DNA of 64,000 bases from Cladocopium goreaui (GCA_947184155.2 CAMXCT020001713.1:1-64000); one strand, 5' to 3'. Shown: positions 14,701 through 24,504, counted from the first letter of the stretch. Notes: a model not told the origin generated them from the sequence alone. Translations and numbers: made by a program.

Positions 14701-17700
14701 ACCATTCCCCAATCATTGAGGCGTCGACGGACCAAGACGTCACAGGTCTTGTCGGAAAGGCCCTTGCTGTCCACTGAGGACAGGTCATCAACAAAGCCTT
14801 GGAGGCCCCCAGAAGTCGATCTTGGGTGCGATCCATGGCTATCCCTCCAGTTTTCTTAAGCACAAAATCCATGTGAGTGCCATGGTCAAAACAATATAAC
14901 ATGGATATCTTTATATAAATAAGTATTTTTTATGGGTCATAGTCATCCCACCATCTGGGATAGCACATAAATCATAATGACTATACAAAAAGATTGATGA
15001 CCCATTCCCCACAAACCTAGGTCCTACCTAGGTATATCATCCAACTCTTGGTCGTTTTTTGAGGTCCCTCATAGATGGCCCCAGGCTGGCTCCATGAATC
15101 ATGGTCACTTTTATCATCGAAAATGTATGGATGTTTATGGTTGAAAAATGGTTGAAAATGGTTGAAAATACCACATATATATTGAGTCAGAGGGACACGA
15201 ATTTGGCGCTGAGGTCGCCACCCTCAAACCCAATTGAGGCCCAAAAAAGGGCAGGGACTTGTGGCTTCTTAGGGGTGCATATCCCATCATATCCCCACTT
15301 AGTAAATGGGTTGTACCCCCAGTTATATATGGAATATCCCCACTTATAAAATATATGGATTATAAACCACTAAGTGGGATGCAAAATCCAAGTATCAACC
15401 ACTTGTATCCCATCATATCCCCCAGTTATATATGGAATATCCCCACCCTATAAACATTCCTCAGCCCCAGTGCTGAAACCGAAAGGCTGTCGAAACCGAT
15501 CTGCGCCACCACACCACGAACCACCTGAGATGCAGCGTGGCGTCACCTCGCAACCCCCTCCCAAAATCAACATAGACGTGACTAAATTTATATATCTATA
15601 TATTATGATATATTTATACTACTAAATCTGTACATAGTTTATATAGATATATCATGATACATCTATAATTATCTACATAGTTTAGATCTATCATGATATA
15701 TACATTATATCTATAATAATCTACATAGTTTATATAGATATACCAAGATAATATCTAGAATAATCTACATAGTTTAGATATAAGATATATATCTAGTTAT
15801 CCCCAAGTAGTATATATATATATCCCAACATCCAAGCAGATCCTCCTGAACCTCGCACCTTCTCATAGTCCAGTTTGGCCTGGGTGGTGATTTCACCCGC
15901 CACCATGACCATGTTGTCCTGGCTGGATGGATCCCATGGACGTCCTTTTTGGAAGCTACGACCGTTTGACCCGTCAGGCCCCAAAAACATACCAGAAATA
16001 TGGAACACGCTTTGCATGAAATCATGGGTAACGGAGGGGTCGAGGTAAATACAACAAACATGTAGCCATAGTTGGTCCTTTGAAGCCTCGTCTAGTTTCT
16101 CTAGGGATTCAAACGACAGCTTTCAGACAGTCCTTCGTCACAGTCTCGCAAGCCACCTTGGACTTGGGATCAACCTGAAGGAGCCGAAGCTCGGCACAGG
16201 CCCTGGATGTAGGGATGTAGCTTTCACAGTTGACATGAAGGTGTTAGTCTGGGGTGATATATACGTATATCATATGTATATATATATATATATACATATG
16301 TATATATAGTTATATAATGCTATATATATATTTAATATACACACTTCGAACATTCAAGATATATGTCATGTCATGTCATGTCATGCCATGTCATGTCATG
16401 TCATGTCATGTCATGTTGACTTTGCGTACACACATGTGAACAGTTGTCTATCGTGATACTTTGTTATGACTTTCTGGGTGCATCAATCCATCGGTCCATC
16501 CATCCGTGGTGAATACGTCATGTGGATTTGTCTGAAGATGCGGTACTCCCAAATTTCATGGTTAATCATGCTTAATCATGGTCAATCATCAATGTCGCAG
16601 CATTCAGATACTAGTAGCCATTAAAGGGAAGTGTTCCCCGTTTTCAGACACACCAAAGGGGAAGAAATCTGTGACAAAATCTGCAGCCAGCCTTGAGGCA
16701 GGCATCCAAGACAGCATCAGAGACCTGGACTGGGGATATGGGGCCATAGTGAATGGATAGAGGTATACTCTTTATATATATATATGTATATGTATACATC
16801 AAACATATATGATATCTATGGATTTCGCTGAAAATTGAGGATTTAAACAACATGTATGTTGACTTTAAGGGATAAATGCATAGTTTTCTGATGTGTGGGT
16901 GAACTTGCCCACAAAGAAGCGTCAACCTCTGAGTCGGGAAGCTTCTTGTCATCCTGTTGGTTGACTATCATACACCTATCTGGTTCCATGGTTCCATGTT
17001 CGACCCAAAACCTAGGCACCTAGGATTTCAAAGGATTTCAATATGTTTATTCTTTTCAGTCTAAATTCTAAATATTCCCGAAAAAATATCTGGGGAAATT
17101 GCAATATTTCATGAATCTGAATCTTGCGGCCATTTGGGGATGATTTCCCTATACATTCACCATCATTCCAGTGATGTCACGCCGTGAGGTTATGATCAAA
17201 ATCGTCCAGATTACAATTCATACTAATTGTTGGTTGTATATCCCATGATATATTCCATGATATATCCCATCATATCTCCATCATATCTATTATAAAAAAT
17301 TATACATCCCACCTCCCCCGCCACCGCTGCCCACAAGTAGGCCTGGTCGCAGAGCTTGTCCGGGTGGCCCTCATTCACAGACTCCGAGGAGAAGAGAAAG
17401 GTGCGGGCAGCAGTTCGCGCCTGGAATCATGGCGGCCGGATGAAAACTGGGTGAATGTCGTGGTGTAACAATGGTTATTCTAGCGCTGGTTATAAGCAAC
17501 AATAATGGGTTAAGCAACAAGTTTGGGAATCTGTGTATGTGTGAACAACTTTTAAACCCTACCCCCTAATATTAACCATACCCCCTTTGAAGCCTTTGAA
17601 ACCACGGTAAGTTCAGTAGGGAAGTTCCGCATCCTGCGGACCATCCAATGGGGGTCTTTCAATGGTGATCTACTGGGGACAATACGCCAATGTCACTGGC

Positions 17701-18223
17701 AGCACCGTCTTGGGATCACCGTGAACACGGCGCATCGTGTGAACCATGGCGCCTTTTTTTAGGGGGAAGATTGGAAGGGTGGGCAGCATTGCCAATGATT
17801 CACGTGTTTCAAGTGTTTTTTTCAGGTTATATTTGGTGATATGATTAAACAATATGATACCCAAACAATATCCAAACATATCCCCGAAAAAATGGATGGG
17901 TAATACGCAACATGATCTTACGAAACATGTCCCGCATCTGTCCAAAGCTACCCTGGTGCCTTGATGAAGATCAGAATAGCTGGGATATAGTCAAACTACA
18001 GTATAGGTCTTGAAGTATAGTATGATATTAATGTTCGATCATACATGGTGTATAATTGTATAATGCCTAAATATACCAAGTATAGTGTAATGCATAGTCA
18101 AAATATGGTACTATATGGTATCATATCGTATTATATGGCAAAACTGTAGAATTACTGTAGTATTACTGTGGTATTACTACATCAACAGCAAAGTCGTGCC
18201 TTCTTGGCAGCAGGCTCAGCCAT
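1622..18223 (-). CDS. MAT: S-adenosylmethionine synthetase (methionine adenosyltransferase), 24 recognised exons
   Basis: Makes S-adenosylmethionine from methionine and ATP. Reading the minus strand, exon fragments line up in the order of the MAT family from start to stop: MAEPAAKK start at 18223, [15 protein letters not shown] (ATP/methionine loop), [115 protein letters not shown] (P-loop-like phosphate binding), [37 protein letters not shown] and [10 protein letters not shown], ending with a stop at 1622-1624. The exons add up to about 1.22 kb, close to the roughly 390-410 codons usual for the family. A stretch of about 10-15 residues between exons 14 and 15 was not found and may be a missed microexon. 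The join between exons 23 and 24 is unsure. No frame break was seen in the recognised exons, so the gene looks functional. Confidence 0.93.
4503..4633. mobile_element. Short inverted-repeat element, family A (CCCCCTAGATAGCTA ends)
   Basis: Begins GGGGCCCCCTAGATAGCTAA and ends with CAACTTACGACTGGGGGGGC, so the two ends are roughly reverse complements of each other with AGTTG/CAACT at their inner edges. It is about 130 bp, has no coding capacity, and lies in MAT intron 16. Similar copies occur at 23817-23913 and 26377-26473, with degenerate relatives near 27902, 40790, 42485 and 43340. The structure is that of a MITE; the source transposon is unknown. Confidence 0.7.
5680..8910. repeat. CAG-rich higher-order array with ten copies of a conserved module, inside MAT intron 15
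   Basis: Blocks of GCAGCAGCAG/GCAGCGGCAG alternate with a conserved non-CAG module that begins near GTAGGGTTTCAGAAGTGACG. Module starts are near 6091, 6341, 6771, 7106, 7384, 7763, 8001, 8174, 8516 and 8793. The full module is about 145 bp; copies at 6091, 7106, 8001 and 8793 are shortened or altered. An uninterrupted CAG run of about 13-14 units lies at 7208-7249. Because the unit lengths are mostly multiples of three, long open frames run through the array on both strands, giving Q/A/S-rich or C/L/P-rich translations. The array lies wholly between MAT exons 15 and 16, so it is intronic and transcribed as CUG-type repeats (inference). Confidence 0.9.
9226..14029 (-). CDS. MAT: MAT exons 9-15 (central part)
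   Basis: Exons are 13992-14029 ([13 protein letters not shown]), 13845-13872 (FGYASDETS), 13595-13641 ([16 protein letters not shown]), 13278-13347 ([17 protein letters not shown]), 12999-13058 ([20 protein letters not shown]), 12405-12437 ([11 protein letters not shown]) and 9226-9300 ([17 protein letters not shown] onwards). Introns after the exons at 13845, 13278 and 12999 use GA donors; the intron after 12405 probably does too. The intron after 13595 and the one after 9226 use GC, and the one after 13992 uses GT. The exon at 12405-12437 is called by weaker similarity. About 10-15 residues expected before HLHINPSG were not located in the 3.1 kb intron 14. Confidence 0.85.
9930..10290. repeat. 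94-bp minisatellite, about four copies
   Basis: The landmark GCACGCC recurs at 9954, 10048, 10142 and 10236, an exact 94-base period. Each unit also contains a GTTGTGGCGCG-type segment, a CACATTT segment and a TTTTTGGAAGTTGAGATGTC segment. Copies differ by scattered substitutions. It lies in MAT intron 14. Open frames on the minus strand through it are by-products of the period and resemble no protein I know. Confidence 0.85.
10300..10860. repeat. Degenerate interspersed repeats (GTGGCAGGCGCA and AAGTCTCGCAGAA motifs)
   Basis: The motif TTTTGCGTGGCAGGCGCA and close variants recur near 10316, 10441, 10562 and 10606. A second motif, GAGGAAGTCTCGCAGAA followed by GCTTCGTTTTTGA, recurs three times between 10706 and 10845. 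Both lie in MAT intron 14 beside the 94-bp array and probably arose by local duplication. Confidence 0.6.
10862..11060. repeat. ACTACA-type simple-sequence tract
   Basis: Imperfect repeats of CTACAA, ACTACA and CTACACTAATTACA run through this stretch of MAT intron 14. No coding potential. Confidence 0.8.
11215..11625. repeat. GATA/GACA/GATG tetranucleotide tract
   Basis: Imperfect GATA, GACA and GATG tetramers, with a (GA)n run at 11439-11458. The minus strand gives S/I/C/L/Y-rich open frames of up to about 128 codons, which are simple-repeat artefacts. Lies in MAT intron 14. Confidence 0.85.
11670..11760. repeat. Dispersed repeat with CCTATAGG and GAAACTTCCGCC
   Basis: The sequence CCTATAGG, then GAAACTTCCGCC, a GC-rich stretch and ACTACTGGTA reappears in the same order at about 50893-50990. 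In both places it directly follows a long tetra- or octanucleotide tract (GATA-type here, TTCATTGA-type there). This suggests a small dispersed element with a simple-repeat tail; the class is unknown. Confidence 0.5.
12836..12945. repeat. ACC/CCACCA simple-sequence tract
   Basis: Imperfect ACC, CAA and CCCCCACC repeats on the plus strand, giving a T/P-rich open frame that is not a gene. Lies between MAT exons 13 and 14. Confidence 0.85.
14447..18223 (-). CDS. MAT: MAT exons 1-8 (N-terminal third)
   Basis: Exon coordinates, in transcription order, are 18200-18223, 17343-17420, 16692-16724, 16133-16174, 15859-15918, 15488-15524, 14729-14797 and 14447-14496. Exon 1 codes for only eight residues. 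Exon 2 has the GHPDK loop that holds ATP and methionine in this family. Exon 7 codes for [16 protein letters not shown] and exon 8 for [16 protein letters not shown]. Frames join without a break if introns 1, 2, 3, 6 and 8 begin with GC, intron 4 with GA, and introns 5 and 7 with GT. Every acceptor is AG followed by G. Boundaries were set by frame and homology, so a shift of one to three bases is possible where donor and acceptor share bases. Confidence 0.88.
14555..14635. repeat. Partial copy related to the GGGGTACCC / AATCATCCA element (family E)
   Basis: A stretch beginning GGGGGGTAGCCTCCAACCAT and ending in TTTTGGGGATCCCC resembles one end of the 400-bp element at 25293-25692. It lies in the intron between MAT exons 7 and 8. 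The match is short and could be chance. Confidence 0.35.
15580..15830. repeat. AT-rich tandem repeat (ACATAGTTTA unit)
   Basis: The landmark ACATAGTTTA recurs near 15632, 15674, 15723 and 15767, a period of about 42-49 bases with much drift. The units also contain ATATATCATGATA. Lies in MAT intron 5. Confidence 0.7.
16361..16416 (+). repeat. TCATG pentanucleotide microsatellite
   Basis: About eleven copies of the pentamer CATGT in a row, with one TGCCA interruption. Lies in MAT intron 3. Each unit contains CATG. Confidence 0.9.
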
Positions 18224-18260
18224 TGCACTGGGACGTTGCGGTTTGGTTTTTCAGCTGGAG
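18224..18260 (-). promoter_or_regulatory. Short 5' leader of MAT with possible trans-splice acceptor
   Basis: Just upstream of the MAT start codon, the minus strand reads GGCTCCAG and then CTGAAAAACCAAACCGC before the ATG at 18223. The CCAG is a plausible acceptor for the dinoflagellate spliced leader, giving a leader of about 30 bases. Spliced-leader addition is established in dinoflagellates, but this exact site is inferred and another exon could lie further upstream. Confidence 0.35.
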
Positions 18261-18379
18261 CCGGAAGCTGGCGAAAATCGAGAATTCACACAGTTCGTTC
18301 ACCAACAGAGCATGTTTTGTTATGTTGGCAAAATGATGATTTAATGATATCTGATATTTTTAATTGGAATAAAATGGGG

Positions 18380-18425
18380 ATACCCTCTGGTAAACTAACA
18401 CTTTGCTATGGAAGTAACCATGTTT
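18380..18425. mobile_element. Single end of an inverted-repeat element, family B
   Basis: TACCCTCTGGTAAACTAACA followed by TTGCTATGG matches one end of family B (complete copies at 21578-21685, 23574-23677 and 40467-40573). No matching second end was seen nearby, so this is a solo end or a decayed copy. It lies just upstream of the MAT start. Confidence 0.55.
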
Positions 18426-19029
18426 TAAATTTGATAGGTCAAATTGTTGGGCCCTACTTCCAGACAAAACCATGAAATGGCTGGTCTGCCAAATTTGAAC
18501 GACAAGGTTTCGGGTGAAACCAGCATCGACACAGGGACCCAACACCCACGTAGGCTTCATGACTTCTCCAACTCGTCGATTCTCAGGGACCCAACGCAGT
18601 GATGGCTCCAGTGCGCGTGTAAATTGAAATTGTTTGCTCAACAGCATATTGTCGGCTCAGAACTTTTTTTGCTGGCTGATCCATCTTTCTTGGTTGAAGC
18701 TGCATTCTTGTTGGTTAAACCATGTTGATTCCACGCTGTTGCTCATCAAATGCGAACTTTTCTTGTCTAGAACCTTCCCCGGATTGGATGGATGGCAAAT
18801 GTACACTGAAAAGCGAAATTTGGAGGTGAAATCATGGTTTCGTAGTGTTTCATCCCTTCAAAAAAAACAAACCAACCCTATCAACTCTATGGCTGGTTAC
18901 CACTCCATTTTTGCAGGTGAAGGAAACTTGGTGTTCCCCTCGGGAGCTGGGCCAGACTAAGTGCTACCTTAGATATACGCAACTTAAAGTTATAGTTCTT
19001 CTCAATGTTCTTATCTTATCTTTTTTAAG

Positions 19030-19330
19030 CATATAGACACATTATTATATATTATATTGACTATATAGTATATACACTAATATATATATATATATACATA
19101 AATGCGTCTTGATTAATACTATATATATATATATATCATACAGTATCATTGAATGCATGTGTCTAGATACATATACTTTTAGATATCGCCAAATATGAAT
19201 ATATGTATCTGAAAAGTCATCATATACGTTCAGCTAAAATGTAATTATGTATATATATATGTATATATATTAATATGTATACATATATATATATAAATAC
19301 ACATCCTTATAATATTTAAAAAATGTATAG
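19030..19330. repeat. AT-dinucleotide-rich tract
   Basis: Dense TATA and ATAC repeats with no coding capacity. Lies between the MAT start and the exon-like blocks at 20.2-21.6 kb. Confidence 0.8.
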
Positions 19331-20204
19331 TATTAATTATCGTCATTGTTTTCGGATGTAGTCAAAATATGTTTGGAGAAATTTATATTTTGATAAATTA
19401 AATTGTATCTTTTTCATGGTTTGCATTCTTCTATAACACATGCTGACACATGATTATCTATATAACGTCATGTATTTCACCAAACAATCATGACTTTGTA
19501 TTTTTGGTCTTTCATCCTACGATGTGTTTAATTTGCCCTCTTACTTTGATATGTATATGCATGGTATGATAAATATTTTATTTTTGATGTATGTACGTGT
19601 ACACCCTTCAGTGCAGTCCTTCTTGATTTTTGTTCAGTTTGATATAATTCTTCGTAGCGAGAATTTCCCAGAATACATAGTTCCGATTCCTGTCAGCCAG
19701 CGCAAGACTGTACAGGAAAGCAATTACCTTCCGGATTTGACTGGCAACAAATATACTCGAATGGGAGAATCTTGAGAAATCTGAGTATATGAAGAATCTT
19801 GGTGCATCTTGGTGTCTCTCAAAAAATATTAAGCAAAGCAAATGGAGATTCAACATGGTTTGACTCGGCTTGTCTTAAAATCGTTACACCAAAAAGCATT
19901 GGGTTCATATTGGTTCCAATTTCCAACACCCAAGTTGGATCTAAAGGCTTGGCAATTTCAACCAACTTCCTTTTGGGAGGAGGTCTCCAGCTGGAGACCC
20001 CATCCACTTGTCACATGGTGAGTAGGAAATATCTACATTCACATGGACAACGTTTAAATTGGATTGCACTCATAATGGAATTCAATAGTCAATTGATTGA
20101 TGGTTATCAATGGTTATTTAATCTAAAAATTAAGAAAACAACATCTCTTCTGCTATCAAAAGATGGTAATTGCCATGTCATCACACTCGTTTCAATCACT
20201 GGTT

Positions 20205-20315
20205 ATCCTTTCCAGACTTTGGGGCTGCCCACATACTTCATCTGTTTGTTCTTCCAGTCGACCCTCGAAGAGATCATCACCCCATTCGTGATGGTGCGCC
20301 ATAGCTTCAGTAAAC
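20205..20315 (-). CDS. Exon-like block, unidentified
   Basis: A GC-richer stretch in AT-rich surroundings. On the minus strand it is open in two frames, one reading WRTITNGVMISSRVDWKNKQ, the other an acidic/His-rich peptide. The composition and size match the confirmed exons of this window, and the neighbouring recognised genes are on this strand. I do not recognise the protein, and the frame and boundaries are not settled. It may belong to the same gene as the blocks at 20.67 and 21.4 kb. Confidence 0.35.
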
Positions 20316-20664
20316 CTAGTAAACTATTCCCCAAAAAGGGCTAGATATGAATTTGGGTATACCCCTAAATAGGGGGATGACGGTAACATGACCAGTGGAT
20401 AGCTAGTTCATGGTCTATTGGTATATCCCGTTGAATCCTCTTTATATACCATTATATATATATATATCACATATCCCATTAAATGACTTATACAGCCCCA
20501 TTATACTATTCCATTCTATTCTCTTCCCAATATTTGCTTCACTATATGGCACAATTCAAGATAGCTATAGAAAATGCGTCATTTCCAATGCGTCATTTCC
20601 AATGCGGTAAATTTACCCATGGATTTTCCAATGATTTTCCATGATATTCCTATGGCATGGGTGA

Positions 20665-20815
20665 CTATGGCAGTTGAATCCCAACATCAATCCCCTCGCC
20701 GTGACAGCCGTGGAGCAGCGTCCTGCGCCCAGGAGCAGCGAGGTGATGAAAAACCACCAGGGCGATAGAACGTTGCCCATCCTCAGCAAGGCGATATCCG
20801 CCTGCTCAATCACAT
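20665..20815 (-). CDS. Exon-like block encoding a hydrophobic segment, unidentified
   Basis: The minus strand reads ALLRMGNVLSPWWFFITSLL followed by GAGRCSTAVTARG. That is one hydrophobic stretch of about 20 residues ending in a small-residue/Arg-containing segment, as in a membrane helix. Preceded by VIEQADI. Unknown family; it could be one exon of a membrane protein with the blocks on either side. Confidence 0.4.
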
Positions 20816-21216
20816 AAGTATGTGTATATATAATTTATACATATGTATTTATCTTTGTTTATTTGTATTTCTTAATCTACATCTATTTATTTGCATGTTT
20901 TTATTGTTGTTGTTGTTGTTGTTGTTGTTATTGTAATTATTATTAACAATATTACTATATATTATTATCATCATTACATATATATATATGTGCTCTGGTA
21001 TGTCATGTACAATACATATACATATATAAACATTGTATGTGTATATATATATATATGTACTAATTATATATGTTTTGAGAGAGAGAATAGTCTGATCGAG
21101 TGAACCTCTGTACAGATGTCTGCTGTGCAGTACAGGGTTGTATAGACCCGCGTACGTTGCCAGATTGACGCATCCATCACAGTCATTGGGGCTTGCTACT
21201 TTACCCTTCCAACTAC

Positions 21217-21319
21217 TGGTTGGTGGTATACCTACCCCTCTGAAAAATATGAGCTCGTCAGTTGGGATGATGACATTCCCAATATATGGAAAAATAAAAA
21301 CTGTTCCAAACCACCAACT
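21217..21319. mobile_element. Short inverted-repeat element, family C, copy 1
   Basis: About 103 bp, starting TGGTTGGTGGTATACCTACC and ending TTCCAAACCACCAA, so TTGGTGGT pairs with ACCACCAA at the far end. The core GACATTCCCAATATAT is shared with the second copy at 29096-29198, which is about 90 percent identical by eye. No coding capacity. Confidence 0.75.
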
Positions 21320-21339
21320 ACCTATCTATCTGCTTTTCT

Positions 21340-21600
21340 ATTCATCTATCTCCCCACTTGTCTTTCTCTGCCAGTACCAGGCGACCCAAAATCCATGCAA
21401 GATCTTCATAGATTTCCCCAAGGATCCTCTTTCAAAATCGACCCAACTGCTGTGCCCAGCATCAAAAACATCTGTACTGGCTGCGTGTTCTGCGATGACC
21501 ACGTTGGTAGCCGCAAGGTCCTGTTGGTCGTGGATGAAGCACATGAGAAGAATCACATTGTCCCCATATGTATCAGGTACCCTTTGGTAATGGCTGACAT
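21340..21600 (-). CDS. Exon-like block, unidentified (both strands open)
   Basis: The minus strand is open through YGDNVILLMCFIHDQQDLAA and NVVIAEHAASTDVFDAG. The plus strand is also open through CVFCDDHVGSRKVLLVVDEA. Codon third positions are GC-rich in both. Because the recognised genes on each side are on the minus strand, I favour that strand. I could not assign a family. The right part overlaps a family B inverted-repeat element from 21578. Confidence 0.4.
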
Positions 21601-21685
21601 AGATATTGAACATGGCCCATTTATAGTTGATTTACCTATTAAAAGGGGTGATTTCCCCATAGCTATCTTAGTTTACCAGAGGGTA
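21578..21685. mobile_element. Short inverted-repeat element, family B, copy 1
   Basis: Starts TACCCTTTGGTAATGGCTGA and ends TTAGTTTACCAGAGGGTA, giving reverse-complementary ends TACCCTCTGGTAA. The core contains GATTTACCTATTAAAA. About 108 bp. Related complete copies lie at 23574-23677 and 40467-40573. Confidence 0.75.
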
Positions 21686-22199
21686 GTGTCTTGAAACCCC
21701 ACATGTTTTTTCAATGCAGAGAAAAAGTAAGTGGTGACTTGAAATGACATGTATCTTTTGTGACAATCATGCTCACCACAAGTCCCAGCATTTCGCCTAT
21801 CCTTTCCAGGGCTTGTTGATACCTGCTGGTCTATCTGGCCTAGCTGGGCATGTTTTGTATTCCATTCAAGGTGGTACCCCTTGGGGATGATTTTTTAATA
21901 TAACCCCCATCACTTTTATATTCTTTTAGCTTATATACCATAGATCAAATCGCGCACTGAACCGGAACAAAACCAACAAAACAGTCCAGGCAGTCCAGTG
22001 CCTGTTGACTTAACCCATGCTCATTGGTTCACTAGCCTCAAGGCCAGCTATGGGGATAGTTGGATAGTTGCCCCAATCCATTTCCCATCATTTCGACGTC
22101 GCGACTTGAAGTCATCAAATTTGTCCAGATCCCATGATTGTTGGTTGTATATCTCATGGTGAACCTTAGATACCTGTCAACACATTTAATTATATCTGA

Positions 22200-22325
22200 T
22201 TATTAGATGGTGAATGAATAAATGTTACCATTGATAACAAAAGATTAAAAATCGATGAAAATTAAAGTACGGTACTGCAGTATCTAACTAAGGTTGACCC
22301 AGATCCCATGGAAATATCCACATAA
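22200..22325. repeat. Dispersed repeat, family D, copy 1
   Basis: ACCATTGATAACAAAAGATT, then AAAGTAC and AAGGTTGACCCAG, then ATCCACAT. The same segments occur in the same order at about 51485-51600. No terminal inverted repeat was obvious. Confidence 0.5.
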
Positions 22326-22334
22326 ATATCCCCT

Positions 22335-22410
22335 TACAAAAACAACCGCTCCCTGCCCGCACCTGGACACACCAGGGACGTCCTCGATGTCAGCAGCCTC
22401 CAACGAACAA
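22335..22410 (-). CDS. Exon-like block, unidentified
   Basis: The minus strand reads AADIEDVPGVSRCG. GC-rich relative to its flanks. Too short to assign; listed because its size, strand and composition match the confirmed exons. Confidence 0.3.
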
Positions 22411-22599
22411 AAACCATGGATTTTTCTGGTGAAATCGTCTGATGAAATCCCGTTTTTCCCCACCTGCCAGGTGAGGGGTGTTAGATTTTATGTCAGTTGC
22501 CTGGTCCTCCTCCTCCTCTCCTCTCCTCCTCCTCTCGTTGTCCTCCTTCGTCCTCCTTGCTTCAAAACTTGCGACTCGCGATCCACAGGTGTTCTGTCG

Positions 22600-22745
22600 G
22601 ACCCTCAACCACGACCATCCACGCCCAGTGTTCCCTGCCGGACCTCAACCGCGAGTATCCACGCCAAGTGTTCCCTGCCGGACCTCACACGACCATCCAC
22701 GCCCAGTGTTCCCTGCCGGACCTGTTCAACCCGCGGAGTATCCAC
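22600..22745. repeat. GC-rich minisatellite, about three units
   Basis: Units of about 45-50 bp sharing CATCCACGCCCAGTGTTCCC or TATCCACGCCAAGTGTTCCC followed by TGCCGGACCT occur between 22610 and 22745. All three plus-strand frames stay open, so the predicted peptides there are not evidence of a gene. Confidence 0.8.
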
Positions 22746-22754
22746 GCCAAAACG

Positions 22755-22905
22755 AATTATGCCAGAACATCTGCCAGAAGATATGCCAGAACATCTGCCA
22801 GCAGATATGCCAGGTAGAATGCCAGAAGATATGCCAGATAGAATGCCAGATCGAATGCCAGAAAATATGTCAGATAGAATGCCAGAAGATTTGCCAGTAA
22901 CAAAA
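22755..22905. repeat. 12-bp minisatellite (ATGCCAGAAGAT)
   Basis: About twelve units of the 12-mer ATGCCAGAAGAT and variants, directly after the GC-rich minisatellite. The plus-strand frame gives a four-residue M-P-E-D-type repeat and the minus-strand frame a G-I-x-S repeat. No start, domain or conserved flank supports a gene. Confidence 0.85.
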
Positions 22906-23573
22906 TGTATAAATGTCATGGTGGGGATCACACGAAGTAAAGTAATTTGTGGCGACAGCCCCCCCATTGTTTGAGTGGTGAATCCATGTGAAAAACCCCA
23001 CGGAATTTTTGTTGCTGGAAAAAGAGGTGAATTTTTAAATGTTCATCCCCATTTCCAAATTGCAAGCCAAGACCCACCAATATATTGTTTTTGCTGATGA
23101 TTTAAGGTCTCACGGTCCCAAAGAAGTTGATTTGTACGACTCTATGACTTAACAAAGCAAACTTTAAACACCATGGTTTTACCCGGGAACACAGCACATG
23201 AAACCTAAAGATTGAGTTTATTTCAAGAATTGGGACTTCCATTCCATGGTTCTGTCAAGGAAAGAAGTAACGATTTACCAGCTGGTTGGTGTTTGTTTAC
23301 ATATACATAGTAACCCCCAAAAAGATTCAAACAAAATCACTATTTTAGTTGGAGTTGTCATTTCTATCTCTGTGGGAGTTGATATGAGGTATGTGAATGT
23401 AGATGTATACTATTTATACATGTATATACGTGTACGAGTCAACGGGGTCAAACACATCCCAAATCTGCATGTGTTCAGTCTGGTAATCCACCGCTGCTTT
23501 GGAACGTCACAATGTTCAAACATTAACATAAACAAACATAGATATAAAGAGCTAAATAGAAAGATACCCTCTG

Positions 23574-23677
23574 GTAAACGTTTACATAACTATGGAAAAT
23601 AACCATTTTCAATGGGTAAATCCACTATTTCTATGGCCATTTTCAATAGCAAACTGTCAGCCATTACCAGAGGGTAA
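23574..23677. mobile_element. Short inverted-repeat element, family B, copy 2
   Basis: Starts TACCCTCTGGTAAACG and ends CCATTACCAGAGGGTA. Core contains CATTTTCAATGGGTAAATCC and its partial reverse complement. About 104 bp. It directly abuts the GC-rich exon-like block at 23685-23810. Confidence 0.8.
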
Positions 23678-23684
23678 CCCATCT

Positions 23685-23815
23685 CCTTGACGCCTTCAAG
23701 GCGGGAGTCTGCAAAGCCAGTTGTCCACAGGCTGCAGCTTGTGCCTGCCGCGGGGATGGAAACCAGGTCCGGTCCAAGGTCGAAGAACATGTTGATTTCA
23801 CCACCCGAGAAGGTG
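23685..23815 (-). CDS. Exon-like block, unidentified
   Basis: The minus strand is open through GITFSGGEINMFFDLGPDLV and then IPAAGTSCSLWTTGFADS. GC-rich and wedged between a family B element and a family A element. The AAGTSCSLWTTGF stretch faintly recalls the C-terminal ASCGQL segment of RlmN, which would fit its position 3' of the RlmN exons, but the match is too weak to call. It contains a possible acceptor before GCACAAGC, so it may be two exons. Confidence 0.4.
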
Positions 23816-23816
23816 A

Positions 23817-23913
23817 TGCCCCCTAGATAGCTAGGTTGCTTTCAGAACGGATGTAATGATGTAACGAACTAGTTGATAGGGTTTACAAAGCAACTTATAA
23901 CTGGGGGGCCTCA
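23817..23913. mobile_element. Short inverted-repeat element, family A, copy 2
   Basis: Starts GCCCCCTAGATAGCTAGGTT and ends CAACTTATAACTGGGGGGC. About 97 bp, same end structure as 4503-4633. It is followed by CTCACCTTGTATA, which resembles the CTCGCCTTGTATA flank of copy 3 at 26473. Confidence 0.75.
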
Positions 23914-24504
23914 CCTTGTATATTGGAAAGTTTGGCTATGCAAGCACCATCAATCAGCTCCTGTGGTGCAGGAAAAACATTGGCAAGAACTTCCAAATTT
24001 CCCACGGAATGTTTACTTAACTCTAAAAAATGAAGTCCCACACATTTTCCGGACAAATCCCTTAATTCTATTTAATTCTACTGCACTTTTCATCAAACTG
24101 TTAAAAACAACGTCATTTTCTGGTCAGTCGGCACACTTCGAATACATTTTCCGGTAAGCCATGAATCCTTCTATATTTTCCCTAGTCAGAGCCCCTAGAT
24201 ATTTCATCCCAACTCCACTTGATTCTCCTGATTTCTTTTTCACCAAATCCTAGTAATGTATCTCTTGCTTGCTTCAAAATCCCCCAATTCACGAAGGTGA
24301 TATTGGTTTGTCTCTACAAGTACTTAGCATACAACTAAGATGATCCCGATTCACAAAACATGTGAGCAAAAGAAACTAAATCCTAATCAGCTATGTGTTC
24401 TTAGTCAATGTCCGACATATTTTAACTCTTTCCAGTTTCTCATCATCTTATATCTACCTAGATCCTCCAAATACCACCAAAAAACTGCTTAAAGTACTAC
24501 TTCA

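Noticed and set aside
18480..20010. Two similar TTGGGTGTTGG-containing minus-strand frames (about 18.5 and 19.95 kb) as paralogous exons
   Set aside because: The shared stretch is short and the flanks differ. It is more likely a dispersed repeat fragment, and I could not define ends.
21440..21600. DEAH-type helicase fragment on the plus strand (VLLVVDEAHEKN)
   Set aside because: No other helicase motifs lie nearby and the neighbouring recognised genes are on the minus strand. The opposite frame is equally open.
22470..22974. Plus-strand protein with M-P-E-D repeats
   Set aside because: It is the translation of two adjacent minisatellites. No conserved domain, and the minus strand is open too.
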